Notes under the pieces: generated by a model
The model's input: only the letters and a program-made list of their open reading frames with translations
What the model was told of the DNA's origin: nothing
Databases searched by the model: none
Shown: piece by piece, positions 1 to 8,737 of the stretch
How the letters are laid out: the number at the start of each line of letters is the position of its first letter
How positions within the stretch are numbered: the first letter of the stretch is position 1
Source of the DNA: Hymenobacter psoromatis
Lineage (GTDB): Bacteria > Bacteroidota > Bacteroidia > Cytophagales > Hymenobacteraceae
Direction: 5' to 3'
DNA length: 64,000 nt
Assembly (NCBI RefSeq): GCF_020012125.1
Contig: NZ_JAIFAG010000001.1
Span: 1,240,001-1,304,000 of the forward strand
Made by a program: the position numbers and the translations under genes

Positions 1-87
1 GCGGTTATTAGTGAAGCAGCCGGGCAGCGTGAGCAGCCCGGCCACCAGGGTAAGATGCAGATAAAACCGAACGGGCAACACCAGCAT
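1..87 (-). CDS. Putative lipoprotein, N-terminus only
   Basis: Only the first 29 codons lie in the window; the gene runs off the left edge. The translation begins MLVLPVRF, continues with a hydrophobic stretch and ends in a lipobox LPGC with the cysteine at residue 24, followed by FTNNR. It is therefore probably an outer-membrane-directed lipoprotein. It starts 17 bases after the stop of the SCO-type gene on the same strand, so the two are probably co-transcribed, which hints at a role linked to copper or respiration. The mature domain is not visible and no function can be assigned. Confidence 0.6.
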   Translation of the reverse strand, partial: MLVLPVRFYLHLTLVAGLLTLPGCFTNNR

Positions 88-104
88 AGTAGGCCGCTAA
101 GTGA

Positions 105-794
105 TTAAGGCTGAGCGGCTACGGGCTGGCCCTGCCGGGTCTTAGCTTCGGCCAGCAGCACGGGTAGCTCTTTTTGCAGGCGGGATACTTCCTGCGGGTT
201 CAGGCTATCGTAAAGGCCGCGCACGTGGCCCTGGTCGTCTACCAGCGCGAAGGTGCCGCTGTGGGCAATGCCGCCGGGGGCCGCTTTATCGGGCATGGCG
301 CCGGTGAAGTAGGCCGCCGCCAGGGTAAAGGCCGTGTCGCGGCTGGCCCGCACGAAGCGCCAGCTGCTGCCGGGCGTGCCTACCCCCAGCCGGCGGGCGT
401 AGTCGCGCAGCACGGCCAGGCTATCGTGGTCGGGGTCAATGGTTTCGGAGATGAATGCCACCTTCGGGTTGGTGCCGAACTGCTTGTACACCTTCAGCAT
501 CTCGCTCTGCATTTTGGGGCAAATGCCGGGGCAGGTGGCAAAGAAAAAGTCGGTGAGATAGACCTTGCCCGCCAAGCTCTGGTTCGTGACGAGGTGGCCG
601 TCCTGGTCGTGCAGCCGGAAGGGCGGCACCTTGGTGGGGGCCGCCGTTGCGCCCTGGCCAGCCCCGTCGGTCGGCTCCGTGTTGCCCACGTAGGGCAGGG
701 TAGCGGGAGTATCGGTATCGGCGCTGCCACCGGCTGCCCCGCAGCCCGCCAGCGCCAGCAAGGCAGCCAGGGGCAAATATTTCAAACGCATCAT
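105..794 (-). CDS. SCO1/SenC family copper chaperone lipoprotein
   Basis: A 229-residue thioredoxin-fold protein of the SCO1/SenC/PrrC family, which delivers copper to the CuA centre of cytochrome c oxidase or handles thiol redox on the outer face of the inner membrane. A lipoprotein signal ends at LAGC (Cys18). After a low-complexity linker (about 19-55) comes the fold with the copper motif CPGIC (Cys88 and Cys92) and the distal histidine in the stretch IAHSGTF near residue 180, so all three metal ligands are present. Two adjacent ATGs at 794 and 791 are possible starts. A lipoprotein gene lies upstream (895-1329) and another follows 17 bases downstream, suggesting one operon. Confidence 0.9.
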   Translation of the reverse strand: MMRLKYLPLAALLALAGCGAAGGSADTDTPATLPYVGNTEPTDGAGQGATAAPTKVPPFRLHDQDGHLVTNQSLAGKVYLTDFFFATCPGICPKMQSEMLKVYKQFGTNPKVAFISETIDPDHDSLAVLRDYARRLGVGTPGSSWRFVRASRDTAFTLAAAYFTGAMPDKAAPGGIAHSGTFALVDDQGHVRGLYDSLNPQEVSRLQKELPVLLAEAKTRQGQPVAAQP

Positions 795-894
795 GAGCAA
801 GCTAACTAAATGCGGCGGGCCAGATGGTGCCCGTCAGTAAAGGATAAACCGCGAAACGCCGCGGGTCGTTCGCGGCGAGGGGGGTAGGGTGCTC

Positions 895-1329
895 CTACCG
901 CCCGGCCCGGCGCAACGTCGCCTGGGCCGAGTCAATGGCCACGCGCAGCTGCTGCTCGATGCCGCTGAGCTGCTTTTCCTGGTCTTGCAGGTAAGTGAGG
1001 CGCTGGGGCGCGGGAGCGGTGCTGTCGGGGGCCTGGTACTGGTGCATCCACTCCATCATGGCATGGTCGGCGGTTTGCATCTGGCTGAGCACGGGGGCAG
1101 TAGCCGGCGTTTTGGCGGCCGTTAACTGGGCCTTGAGCGCGAAGAGCTGCTCCGTCTGGCCCATTGCGCGCTCGTGCTGGGCCATCAGGGTGTCTTCGAG
1201 GGCGCGGGCCTGGCCGGTGGGCGCGGTGGCTTCGGTAGTGGCGGTGGTGGTCTGGGTTCCGCAGCCCGGCAGGCCCAGGCTCAGCAGGCCCAGGAGCGCG
1301 CCGGCGGGCAATAGCAGCAGTTTTTTCAT
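895..1329 (-). CDS. Hypothetical lipoprotein, helical
   Basis: A 144-residue protein with a clear lipoprotein signal (MKKLLLLP, lipobox LPGC, Cys23). It is followed by a Thr/Ala-rich linker and a mostly helical, Gln/Lys/Glu-rich region of about 100 residues that looks coiled-coil-like. Proteins of this size and look in Bacteroidota are often labelled viral A-type inclusion protein, a name without functional meaning. It lies 100 bases upstream of the SCO-like gene on the same strand and could share its transcript. A TACCTTTG box (1341-1334, minus strand) ends 4 bases before the ATG, which would make a leaderless message. Function unknown. Confidence 0.65.
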   Translation of the reverse strand: MKKLLLLPAGALLGLLSLGLPGCGTQTTTATTEATAPTGQARALEDTLMAQHERAMGQTEQLFALKAQLTAAKTPATAPVLSQMQTADHAMMEWMHQYQAPDSTAPAPQRLTYLQDQEKQLSGIEQQLRVAIDSAQATLRRAGR

Positions 1330-1518
1330 GCCGCAAAGGTAAGGCTGCTGTCGGGGGGTAGGAAGGGTAGAACGGTGGAAGGGTGAGGGGTAGAAGGGCG
1401 GGGAGGTGGCTAAAAGTCAGAAAATACGTAGAACGGTTGCCACGCAAAACAAATAACTCCTACTCTCAACCCGCTTACCCGCGCACCTTCAACCCCCTTA
1501 CCCTATCCCTACCCCCAC

Positions 1519-2517
<999 letters not shown>

Positions 2518-2521
2518 AATA

Positions 2522-2589
2522 GCATCCGCTTCAGTGTGCGCGGGCCTTTCGTAATGAAGGTAGTAGCCCGCACATGCTAAAGCGAATGC
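2522..2589. terminator. Imperfect intergenic hairpin between convergent genes
   Basis: Arms 2522-2545 and 2566-2589 are 24-base inverted repeats with five transition mismatches, several of which can form G-U pairs in RNA. It sits exactly between the stops of two convergent genes (aldo/keto reductase and dienelactone hydrolase), so a two-way terminator or a degenerate repeat element is likely. There is no strong T-run. Confidence 0.45.
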
Positions 2590-2598
2590 CACATCGGG

Positions 2599-3456
2599 CT
2601 ACCCCAGTTTCTCCTTAAATAACCGCAGTGTGCGCTCCCAGGCCAGCTTAGCAGCCTCGGCGTTGTAGCGAGCAGGAGAAGTATCGTTGTTAAAAGCGTG
2701 GTTAACTCCTTCGTAGATAAATAATTCGTAGGGAATGTGCGCTGCTTTCAGCGCCGTCTCATAGGCTGGGATGCCGGCATCAATGCGCTGGTCGAGGCCA
2801 GCATAGTGCAGCATAAGGGCGGCTTTTATTTGGGGCACGTCTTCGGCCTTGGGCTGCTGGCCGTAGTAGGCCACGGCAGCGTTCAGCAGCGGGTCGTGCA
2901 CCGCAAGCTGGTTGGCCAGGCCACCGCCCCAGCAGAAGCCCACGCAGCCGGTGCGGCCGTTGCACTCGGGCCGGGCGCGCAAGTAGTTGAGGGCGGCGAG
3001 GTAGTTATTCAGGTTTTTCGGCCCGTCAAGCTGCCCGATTAGCTCGCGGCCCTTGTCCTCGTCGGCGGGCGTGCCGCCCAGTACCGACAGCGCATCCACG
3101 CCCAACGCCAGGTAGCCGGCCCGTGCCACGCGCTGCGTCACGTCCTTAATATGCGGCGTGAGGCCCCGGTTTTCGTGAATGACAACCACTGCGCCGCGCT
3201 TTTTCCGGCCTTTGGGGCGCACTAAGTAGCCGCTCACGGTGGCCCCGTCGCCGGGCCAGGTTACGGTTTCTTCCAGCAGGTCGTCGCCTAGCGGCGCTAT
3301 CGTGGCGGCCCGCGCGTAGCCCGGTTCCAGCATGGCCAGTGCCGCCGCCGCCAGCGCCGCGCCGCCCGTTAGCGCCGCCAGTCGGTCCAGAAATTCCTTA
3401 CGCGATAGCGGCCGGTGCGTGTACTCGTCGAAGAGGTTAATTATGCGCTGGTCCAT
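2599..3456 (-). CDS. Dienelactone hydrolase family protein, exported
   Basis: A 285-residue alpha/beta hydrolase of the dienelactone hydrolase family (YghX-like). The nucleophile is Cys175 in GFCWGGG; the other triad members are Asp in AGLDQRIDAG (about 228) and His in GVNHAFNND (about 259). The N-terminus has about 50 extra residues with a twin-arginine-like region (LSRKEFLDRLAALT followed by an Ala-rich hydrophobic stretch ending at YARA), which suggests export. The family hydrolyses small esters and lactones; the substrate here is unknown. It stands alone, convergent with the aldo/keto reductase gene. Confidence 0.85.
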   Translation of the reverse strand: MDQRIINLFDEYTHRPLSRKEFLDRLAALTGGAALAAAALAMLEPGYARAATIAPLGDDLLEETVTWPGDGATVSGYLVRPKGRKKRGAVVVIHENRGLTPHIKDVTQRVARAGYLALGVDALSVLGGTPADEDKGRELIGQLDGPKNLNNYLAALNYLRARPECNGRTGCVGFCWGGGLANQLAVHDPLLNAAVAYYGQQPKAEDVPQIKAALMLHYAGLDQRIDAGIPAYETALKAAHIPYELFIYEGVNHAFNNDTSPARYNAEAAKLAWERTLRLFKEKLG

Positions 3457-3499
3457 AGGGGTAGGGATGGGTTACGACTGCAAGGTATTGCGGGCTTGC

Positions 3500-4315
3500 T
3501 TACTCCAAGCCCCTTGCGTGTTGGAGCTTTTGGAAATAAGTAGCTGATAGCAAAAGTCGGGTACCATACCAACTAAAAAGCTCACCATTCACAACTTGAA
3601 TCTTGGCTGTCGGGCAAATTTCCTGAAATTCGGCCACGTGTTTTTCCCCAAAAGGGTAGGGTTCAGACGACAAAAAAATGTGTGCTGGGCTTGCCTTAGC
3701 CAGTTGTTCAGACGTCACTTCGGGGTAGCGGCCTACGTGTGCGAAAGCATTGCGAAAACCTGCCCGGCGCAGCATATCGTCGATAAACGTGCCGCTGGCC
3801 GCTACCATATAGGGCTTACGCCAGATGAAATAGGCCGCTTGCAGTGGGGGAGTAGGAAGCAAAAGCTTATCAAACGACTGTTGGATGGCTGAGGCAAGTG
3901 ACTCGGCAATTCTGGATTTACTGGTAATGTCTCCAATGCGGCGAATCATATCAAGCGCCTCCGGCAAATCTGCTACATTACTCATCCAAACCGGGTACTG
4001 AAGCGCGAGCTGATTGATGCCTTCCTGATAATTTTCCTCCTTGTTACCAATAATTAAATCGGGACGGGTAGCCTTAATTTTAGCGAAGTCAAAATTTTTC
4101 GTGCCTCCAATTACGCTGGCCGTATGGCGGGCATTAGGCGGATGAATACAAAATTTAGTGACTCCTTCTAGCTGTTTTTGTAGTCCCAGGTCAAACAGTA
4201 GCTCGGTTTGGGAGGGTACTAACGAAACAATGCGCAGCGGTGGGTAAGGAAAGCTTACTTCTCTTCCCATCTGGTCAATTACCGTGCGCTGGCGTTGGTG
4301 AGCATCGAATGTCAT
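3500..4315 (-). CDS. Helical-backbone metal-receptor (BtuF/FecB-like) protein
   Basis: A 271-residue substrate-binding protein of the BtuF/FecB/TroA-like helical-backbone class, which binds corrinoids, haem or siderophores for ABC uptake. The signature start RIVSLVPSQTELLFDLGL and the following GVTKFCIHP and GGTKNFDFAKI match the cobalamin-binding BtuF group. I chose the ATG at 4315 rather than 4345: the longer form would begin inside a rho-independent terminator (4331-4361). With this start there is no signal peptide, as in many Bacteroidota homologues. No permease or ATPase gene is adjacent, so its transporter partner is not known. Base composition (about 46% GC by eye) is lower than in neighbouring genes. 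Confidence 0.8.
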   Translation of the reverse strand: MTFDAHQRQRTVIDQMGREVSFPYPPLRIVSLVPSQTELLFDLGLQKQLEGVTKFCIHPPNARHTASVIGGTKNFDFAKIKATRPDLIIGNKEENYQEGINQLALQYPVWMSNVADLPEALDMIRRIGDITSKSRIAESLASAIQQSFDKLLLPTPPLQAAYFIWRKPYMVAASGTFIDDMLRRAGFRNAFAHVGRYPEVTSEQLAKASPAHIFLSSEPYPFGEKHVAEFQEICPTAKIQVVNGELFSWYGTRLLLSATYFQKLQHARGLE

Positions 4316-4330
4316 ACAGAGGATAAGTAG

Positions 4331-4361
4331 AAAAAGCGGCGGCATTACTTCATGCCGCCGC
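4331..4361 (-). terminator. Terminator of the M42 peptidase gene
   Basis: On the minus strand a 10-base GC-rich stem (arms 4361-4352 and 4345-4336) with a 6-base loop is followed by a T run at 4335-4331. It lies just downstream of the M42 peptidase stop (4386). This supports placing the next gene's start at 4315. Confidence 0.75.
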
Positions 4362-4385
4362 CTTACTACTGGTAACGCAATTTAA

Positions 4386-5456
4386 TTAGCTGAAATACCG
4401 GAAATCCTGTCCATCCTCAATGCGCAGCAATGTCTCATAAATAAGCCGCGTTACGTTGTCCACGTCGTCGCGGTGAACGGTTTCCACCGTAGTGTGCATA
4501 TACTTGAGGGGTAGGGAGATAAGCGCCGAAGCTACGCCCGAGCCTGAATAGGCAAAAGCATCAGTATCGGTGCCGGTGGCGCGGGTAGCGGCGGCGCGCT
4601 GAAACGGAATGTCAGTTTCCTTGGCCGTATTGATAATTAAATCACGCAAATTATTCTGAACCGCCGGGCCGTAGGTAATTACCGGGCCTTTACCGCACGA
4701 AATATCGCCGGCCGTTTTCTTTTCATACATCGGCGACTGGCTGTCGTGCGTCACGTCGGTAATTATGGCTACGTCGGGATTAATGCGGTGAGCCACCATT
4801 TCGGCCCCACGCAGGCCAATTTCCTCCTGCACCGAATTAACGATGTAGAGGCCAAAAGGCAGGGTTATATTATTCTCCTTTAGCATCCGGGCTACTTCGG
4901 CTACCATGAAGCCGCCCACGCGGTTGTCAAGGGCGCGGCCTACGTAGTATTTATCGTTGAGCACCGTAAACTCGTCCTCAAACGTGACCACCGAACCCAC
5001 GTGCACACCCATTTCTTCCACCTCATCGGCCGAAGACGCGCCGCAGTCCAGGAAGATGGTTTCGATGGTCGGGGCCTTGTCCTGCTCCACCTTGCGCACG
5101 TGAATGGCGGGCCAGCCAAACACGGCTTTCACAATGCCTTTTTCACCGAAAATATTGACCCGCTTGCTCGGGGCTACCAGCGCGTCGGAGCCGCCGTTGC
5201 GCCGCAAATACAGGTAGCCTTCCTTGGTGATGTAATTGACAAAATACGAAATTTCGTCGGCGTGCGCCTCAATAACAACCTTGTATTTTGCCTCGGGATT
5301 AATAACGCCCACAACGGTGCCGTACGTATCCACAAAATACTCGTCAATGTAGGGCTTGATGTACGCCAGCCACAGTTTCTGGCCTTCTTTTTCAAAGCCG
5401 GTGGGAGAGGAATTATTGAGGTATTTTTCGAGAAACTCAAACGATTCGGGACGCAT
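4386..5456 (-). CDS. M42 family metallopeptidase
   Basis: A 356-residue zinc aminopeptidase of family M42 (glutamyl aminopeptidase/cellulase M-like, forming large tetrahedral complexes). Metal-ligand stretches are visible: IEAHADEISYF, GRALDNRVGG, the catalytic glutamates in VQEEIGLRGA, TDVTHD, and the final His in KYMHTTVETVH. The open frame extends upstream to 5561, but those 35 residues (including SEMLRQAQHDN) are translation of an intergenic hairpin repeat, so I start at MRPESFEF (ATG 5456). A clear terminator follows at 4361-4331. It degrades peptides in the cytoplasm; the exact specificity is not readable. Confidence 0.9.
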   Translation of the reverse strand: MRPESFEFLEKYLNNSSPTGFEKEGQKLWLAYIKPYIDEYFVDTYGTVVGVINPEAKYKVVIEAHADEISYFVNYITKEGYLYLRRNGGSDALVAPSKRVNIFGEKGIVKAVFGWPAIHVRKVEQDKAPTIETIFLDCGASSADEVEEMGVHVGSVVTFEDEFTVLNDKYYVGRALDNRVGGFMVAEVARMLKENNITLPFGLYIVNSVQEEIGLRGAEMVAHRINPDVAIITDVTHDSQSPMYEKKTAGDISCGKGPVITYGPAVQNNLRDLIINTAKETDIPFQRAAATRATGTDTDAFAYSGSGVASALISLPLKYMHTTVETVHRDDVDNVTRLIYETLLRIEDGQDFRYFS

Positions 5457-5469
5457 TTTCTGCTTACGA

Positions 5470-5575
5470 TTGTCATGCTGAGCTTGCCGAAGCATCTCGC
5501 TCGCACTGGTGAACGATTTAATTACTGCTGCACGCGAGATGCTTTGACAAGCGGACGCCAAATAAGCATGACAAC
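5470..5575. repeat. REP-like hairpin element, CATGCTGAG type
   Basis: An imperfect inverted repeat. The ends TTGTCATGCT and AGCATGACAA and the inner arms AGCATCTCGC and GCGAGATGCT pair, with a longer right arm. It is related to the copies at 58149-58250 and 53985-54078. It lies between pccB and the M42 peptidase gene, and its reading frame creates a false N-terminal extension on the peptidase. Confidence 0.8.
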
Positions 5576-5589
5576 GGCATTTTTTAAAA

Positions 5590-7164
5590 TTACAGCGGAA
5601 TATTGCCGTGCTTTTTACGCGGCAGCGTATCCACTTTGTTTTCCAGCATTTTAAAAGCCCGAATTAATTTCTGCCGGGTTTGGGAAGGCATAATTACTTC
5701 GTCCACGAAGCCGCGGTGGGCGGCGCGGTAGGGGGTAGCAAATTTCTGCTGGTACTCATCCACCTTTTCCTGCAATTTTGCTTTGGGGTTTTCGGCCGCC
5801 GCTATTTCGCGCTTGAAGATGATTTCAGCTGCACCTTTCGCGCCCATTACGGCGATTTCAGCGGTGGGCCAGGCAAAATTCAAATCGGCCCCGATGTGCT
5901 TGCTGTTCATCACGTCGTAGGCCCCGCCGTAAGCCTTGCGGGTGATGACGGTGACGCGGGGCACGGTGGCCTCGCAGAAGGCGTAGAGCAGCTTCGCGCC
6001 GTTGGTGATGATGCCGCGCCATTCCTGGTCGGTGCCGGGCAGGAAGCCGGGCACGTCTTCCAGCACCAAGAGCGGAATATTAAATGAGTCGCAGAAGCGC
6101 ACGAAGCGGGCGGCTTTGGTGCTGGCGTTGATGTCGAGCACGCCGGCCAGCACGGCCGGCTGGTTGCCTACGATGCCAATGCTACGGCCCGCCAGCCGCG
6201 CAAAACCCACCACGATGTTCTCGGCAAAATTTTGGTGCACTTCCATGAACGAGCCGCTATCAATCAGGCCCTCAACAACTTCGCGAATATCGTAGGGCTG
6301 GTTGGCGTTATCCGGAATGAGCGTGTTGAGCGCCGGGCGGCTTTCGTCCTGGCCGGTGGGGTAGGGCACGGCGGGCGCGGTTTCTTCGCAGTTTTGGGGC
6401 AGGTAGCTCAGCAGCTGCTTGAGCTGCTGGATGACCACTACCTCATTCGACCCGGTGAAATGCGTGACGCCGCTCTTGGTCGAGTGGGTACTGGCCCCGC
6501 CCAGCTCCTCGCTGGTCACGTTTTCGTGGGTCACGGTTTTCACCACGTTGGGGCCGGTCACGAACATGTAGCTCGTGTTTTCGACCATCAGAATAAAATC
6601 CGTGATAGCCGGCGAGTATACCGCGCCGCCCGCGCACGGCCCCATAATGGCCGAGAGCTGCGGCACCACGCCGCTGGCCAGCGTATTCTTATAAAAGATG
6701 TCGGCGTAGCCACCCAGGCTCACTACCCCTTCCTGAATGCGCGCCCCGCCCGAGTCGTTGAGGCCAATAACCGGCGCGCCGTTCTTCATGGCCAGGTCCA
6801 TTATTTTAACGATTTTTTCGGCGTGCGTCTCGCTCAGCGAGCCGCCGAAGACCGTGAAATCCTGCGAAAAAACGTACACCAGGCGGCCATGCACGGTGCC
6901 GTAGCCCGTTACTACGCCATCACCGAGGTAGTATTCTTTATCGAGGCCAAAGTCCTTGGCGCGGTGCATCACAAACTTGCCAATCTCCTCAAACGAGCCC
7001 TCATCAAGCAGCAGGTCAAGGCGTTCACGGGCCGTAAGCTTGCCTTTTTTGTGTTGGGCTTCGATGCGGGCTGCGCCGCCGCCGAGCAGGGCTTCCTGGT
7101 TTTTGGCGGCGAGCAATTCGGTGGCAGAAACGGTGGGGTGGGCGGCTACGTGGGGGTCGGCCAT
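5590..7164 (-). CDS. pccB: Acyl-CoA carboxylase beta subunit (propionyl-CoA type)
   Basis: A 524-residue carboxyltransferase of the biotin-dependent acyl-CoA carboxylase family. Both crotonase-like halves are present: the N half with [12 protein letters not shown] and [10 protein letters not shown], the C half with [18 protein letters not shown] and [13 protein letters not shown]. Length and the ending KKHGNIPL match propionyl-CoA carboxylase beta chains. It would transfer the carboxyl group from carboxybiotin to propionyl-CoA for entry into the methylmalonyl pathway; a methylmalonyl-CoA decarboxylase alpha chain is an alternative. The biotin carboxylase and carrier subunits are not in this window. 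A TACATTTG box (7215-7208, minus) lies 43 bases upstream of the ATG. Confidence 0.92.
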   Translation of the reverse strand: MADPHVAAHPTVSATELLAAKNQEALLGGGAARIEAQHKKGKLTARERLDLLLDEGSFEEIGKFVMHRAKDFGLDKEYYLGDGVVTGYGTVHGRLVYVFSQDFTVFGGSLSETHAEKIVKIMDLAMKNGAPVIGLNDSGGARIQEGVVSLGGYADIFYKNTLASGVVPQLSAIMGPCAGGAVYSPAITDFILMVENTSYMFVTGPNVVKTVTHENVTSEELGGASTHSTKSGVTHFTGSNEVVVIQQLKQLLSYLPQNCEETAPAVPYPTGQDESRPALNTLIPDNANQPYDIREVVEGLIDSGSFMEVHQNFAENIVVGFARLAGRSIGIVGNQPAVLAGVLDINASTKAARFVRFCDSFNIPLLVLEDVPGFLPGTDQEWRGIITNGAKLLYAFCEATVPRVTVITRKAYGGAYDVMNSKHIGADLNFAWPTAEIAVMGAKGAAEIIFKREIAAAENPKAKLQEKVDEYQQKFATPYRAAHRGFVDEVIMPSQTRQKLIRAFKMLENKVDTLPRKKHGNIPL

Positions 7165-7207
7165 CGGGGGTAGGGCGGGGAGGTTGGGGGTAACGTTAAC
7201 GTAAACC

Positions 7208-7215
7208 CAAATGTA
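7208..7215 (-). promoter_or_regulatory. Candidate -7 box upstream of pccB
   Basis: TACATTTG on the minus strand matches the Bacteroidota -7 consensus TAnnTTTG, 43 bases upstream of the pccB start. I see no TTTG at the expected distance, so this is a half match only. Confidence 0.35.
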
Positions 7216-7224
7216 GCGCCGACT

Positions 7225-7905
7225 TTAGTCCCAACCCATTTCTGCATTGATAGCCGGGGCGGGGTCGAGCGACTTCCAGAGGTACTTGCAGGCCAGCGAG
7301 CGGTAGGGCCGCCAGGGCTCGGCCAGCAGCAGCATTTTCTGCTGCAAGGCTCGGCCGGTTTCCTCCAGGTTATAGAGCTTGCGCATAGCGTTTTGCACGC
7401 CCAGGTCGCCCTCGCTGAACACGTCGGGCTGGTCCAGGGCGAACATTTGCAGCATCTGGGCCGTCCAGCGCCCTACCCCCCGGATGGCGGTTAGGTGGGT
7501 GGTAAAGGCTTCTTCGTCGAGCTGGCTGAGGTGTTCATAGTCGAGCAGGCCACGCTCCTGATAGTCGGCAATGGCCTGGAGGTAGCCTGCCTTCTGGCGC
7601 GAAAGGCCGGCCGCGCGTAGCTCGTCTTCGCTCAGGCGCAGCACTTCGCGCGGCTCGGGGTAGCCATCGGGCCGAAACAGCGCCGTGAACCGCCGCCAGA
7701 TGGCCGCCGCCGCCTTGGTCGAAATCTGCTGGCTCACGATGGCGCGCAGCAGCGCCAGGTATAGGTCTTCGTGGGCGGCGGGGCGCACCGGGCCGGCCAC
7801 GCGGGCAATGGCCTGGGCCAGCACGGGGTCGGCCTGGCGCAGGTGGGCCAGGCCAGCGGCGTGCCAGTGGGGTTCGGCGTCGGGAAGGGGGGTAGGAGCG
7901 GGCAT
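7225..7905 (-). CDS. DNA-3-methyladenine glycosylase (AlkA/HhH-GPD family)
   Basis: A 226-residue base-excision-repair glycosylase of the helix-hairpin-helix GPD superfamily. The HhH motif is LTAIRGVGRWTAQMLQMFAL, followed by the catalytic aspartate in VFSEGDLGVQNAM. No iron-sulfur cysteines are present, which fits the AlkA/MAG1 type that removes alkylated purines rather than the Nth/MutY type. The N-terminal AlkA domain is missing, as usual for the short yeast MAG-like bacterial form. A phosphoesterase gene lies upstream with 40 bases between them; no shared pathway is evident. Confidence 0.88.
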   Translation of the reverse strand: MPAPTPLPDAEPHWHAAGLAHLRQADPVLAQAIARVAGPVRPAAHEDLYLALLRAIVSQQISTKAAAAIWRRFTALFRPDGYPEPREVLRLSEDELRAAGLSRQKAGYLQAIADYQERGLLDYEHLSQLDEEAFTTHLTAIRGVGRWTAQMLQMFALDQPDVFSEGDLGVQNAMRKLYNLEETGRALQQKMLLLAEPWRPYRSLACKYLWKSLDPAPAINAEMGWD

Positions 7906-7945
7906 AGCGTAGTGAAGCTGTACCGTTGGCGGGCAGGGTCAGCGG

Positions 7946-8617
7946 TTAATGAATTTTACCGAACGAATAGATATCCTCCGGCGCGGTCGGAATAGCAACA
8001 GTCTCCAGCACCTCGCCGGTTTCGCTCAGGCGCAGGCCGGTGAGGCAGTGGCCGTCGGCCGCGCCGGTATCGAGGTAAATGGTATCGGAAGCCACCACGT
8101 GCTCGGGTCGGTAGGTAGGGGTAGGGGTATGGCCCACCACTTGCCGCCGCCCTAGATTACGCAGCGGGCCACGCCGCCACAGCACGCCGTCGTCGTTGGC
8201 CGGGTCGAGCGGGTCGGGAGTATCGGCAAAGCCGGCGTGGGAGAATATGAGGTGGGCATTGCCCCAAAAAAGGGGTCGCTGGCTGAGCCAGACGGCGTGC
8301 GCGGGCAGCCAGACGCGGTGCCGCTGGTAGTGCGCCAGCGTGCCCCTACCCCCCCAGCCCAGCCAGGCCCGGTACGGGCCATTAGGCCCCAGGTGCTCGG
8401 CCATTGCCCAGTCGTGGTTGCCCTGCAAAAACACAGTTTTCGCCGGAAAATCCTGGCTGAGCTGGCGGCACAGTTCCACGGTTTCAGGCGAGTAGTTGCC
8501 GCGGTCCACTAGGTCGCCGAGCTGCACCAGTGTTTCCTCGGCCGGGCGCCAATGCGTGAGCAGCTCGCGCAAGGTGTGCAGGCAGCCGTGCACGTCGGCG
8601 ATGACGAAAAACGGCAT
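7946..8617 (-). CDS. Calcineurin-like metallophosphoesterase
   Basis: A 223-residue metallophosphatase of the PPP/ApaH-PrpE type. The metal-binding motifs are in order: VIADVHGCLHTL (D-x-H), LGDLVDRGNYS (GDxxDRG), LQGNHDW (GNHD) and LIFSHAG, with a final VVGHTPT. Substrates in this group are phosphoproteins or diadenosine tetraphosphate; sequence alone does not decide. ATG at 8617. It is followed 40 bases later by the glycosylase gene and preceded by a perfect 22-base inverted repeat (8658-8710). Confidence 0.85.
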   Translation of the reverse strand: MPFFVIADVHGCLHTLRELLTHWRPAEETLVQLGDLVDRGNYSPETVELCRQLSQDFPAKTVFLQGNHDWAMAEHLGPNGPYRAWLGWGGRGTLAHYQRHRVWLPAHAVWLSQRPLFWGNAHLIFSHAGFADTPDPLDPANDDGVLWRRGPLRNLGRRQVVGHTPTPTYRPEHVVASDTIYLDTGAADGHCLTGLRLSETGEVLETVAIPTAPEDIYSFGKIH

Positions 8618-8657
8618 GTGCTGGCTCTTATGCAGTTAAGTGGTTAAGTTGTTAGGA

Positions 8658-8710
8658 GATAGTCAGCGAATAAGTTTTGAGTAAGGAGCAAAACTTATTC
8701 GCTGACTATC
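8658..8710. repeat. Perfect 22-bp intergenic inverted repeat
   Basis: Arms 8658-8679 and 8689-8710 are perfectly complementary with a 9-base loop. It lies between two minus-strand genes, downstream of the antiporter stop (8738), and could stop or protect its transcript. The arms are AT-rich compared with the surroundings. Confidence 0.8.
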
Positions 8711-8737
8711 TTAACCGCATAGCTGCCTAAAACGCTG

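Noticed and set aside
4316..4345. Upstream ATG of the metal-receptor protein giving a short hydrophobic leader
   Set aside because: It lies inside the stem of a terminator for the preceding gene, and the leader is too short and uncharged for a normal signal peptide.
5457..5561. N-terminal extension of the M42 peptidase
   Set aside because: The 35 extra residues are translation of a REP-like hairpin; the family start lies at 5456.
6232..7173. 313-residue frame on the plus strand opposite pccB
   Set aside because: Antisense shadow of a clearly conserved gene; composition is His/Val/Gly-rich and no family motif appears.
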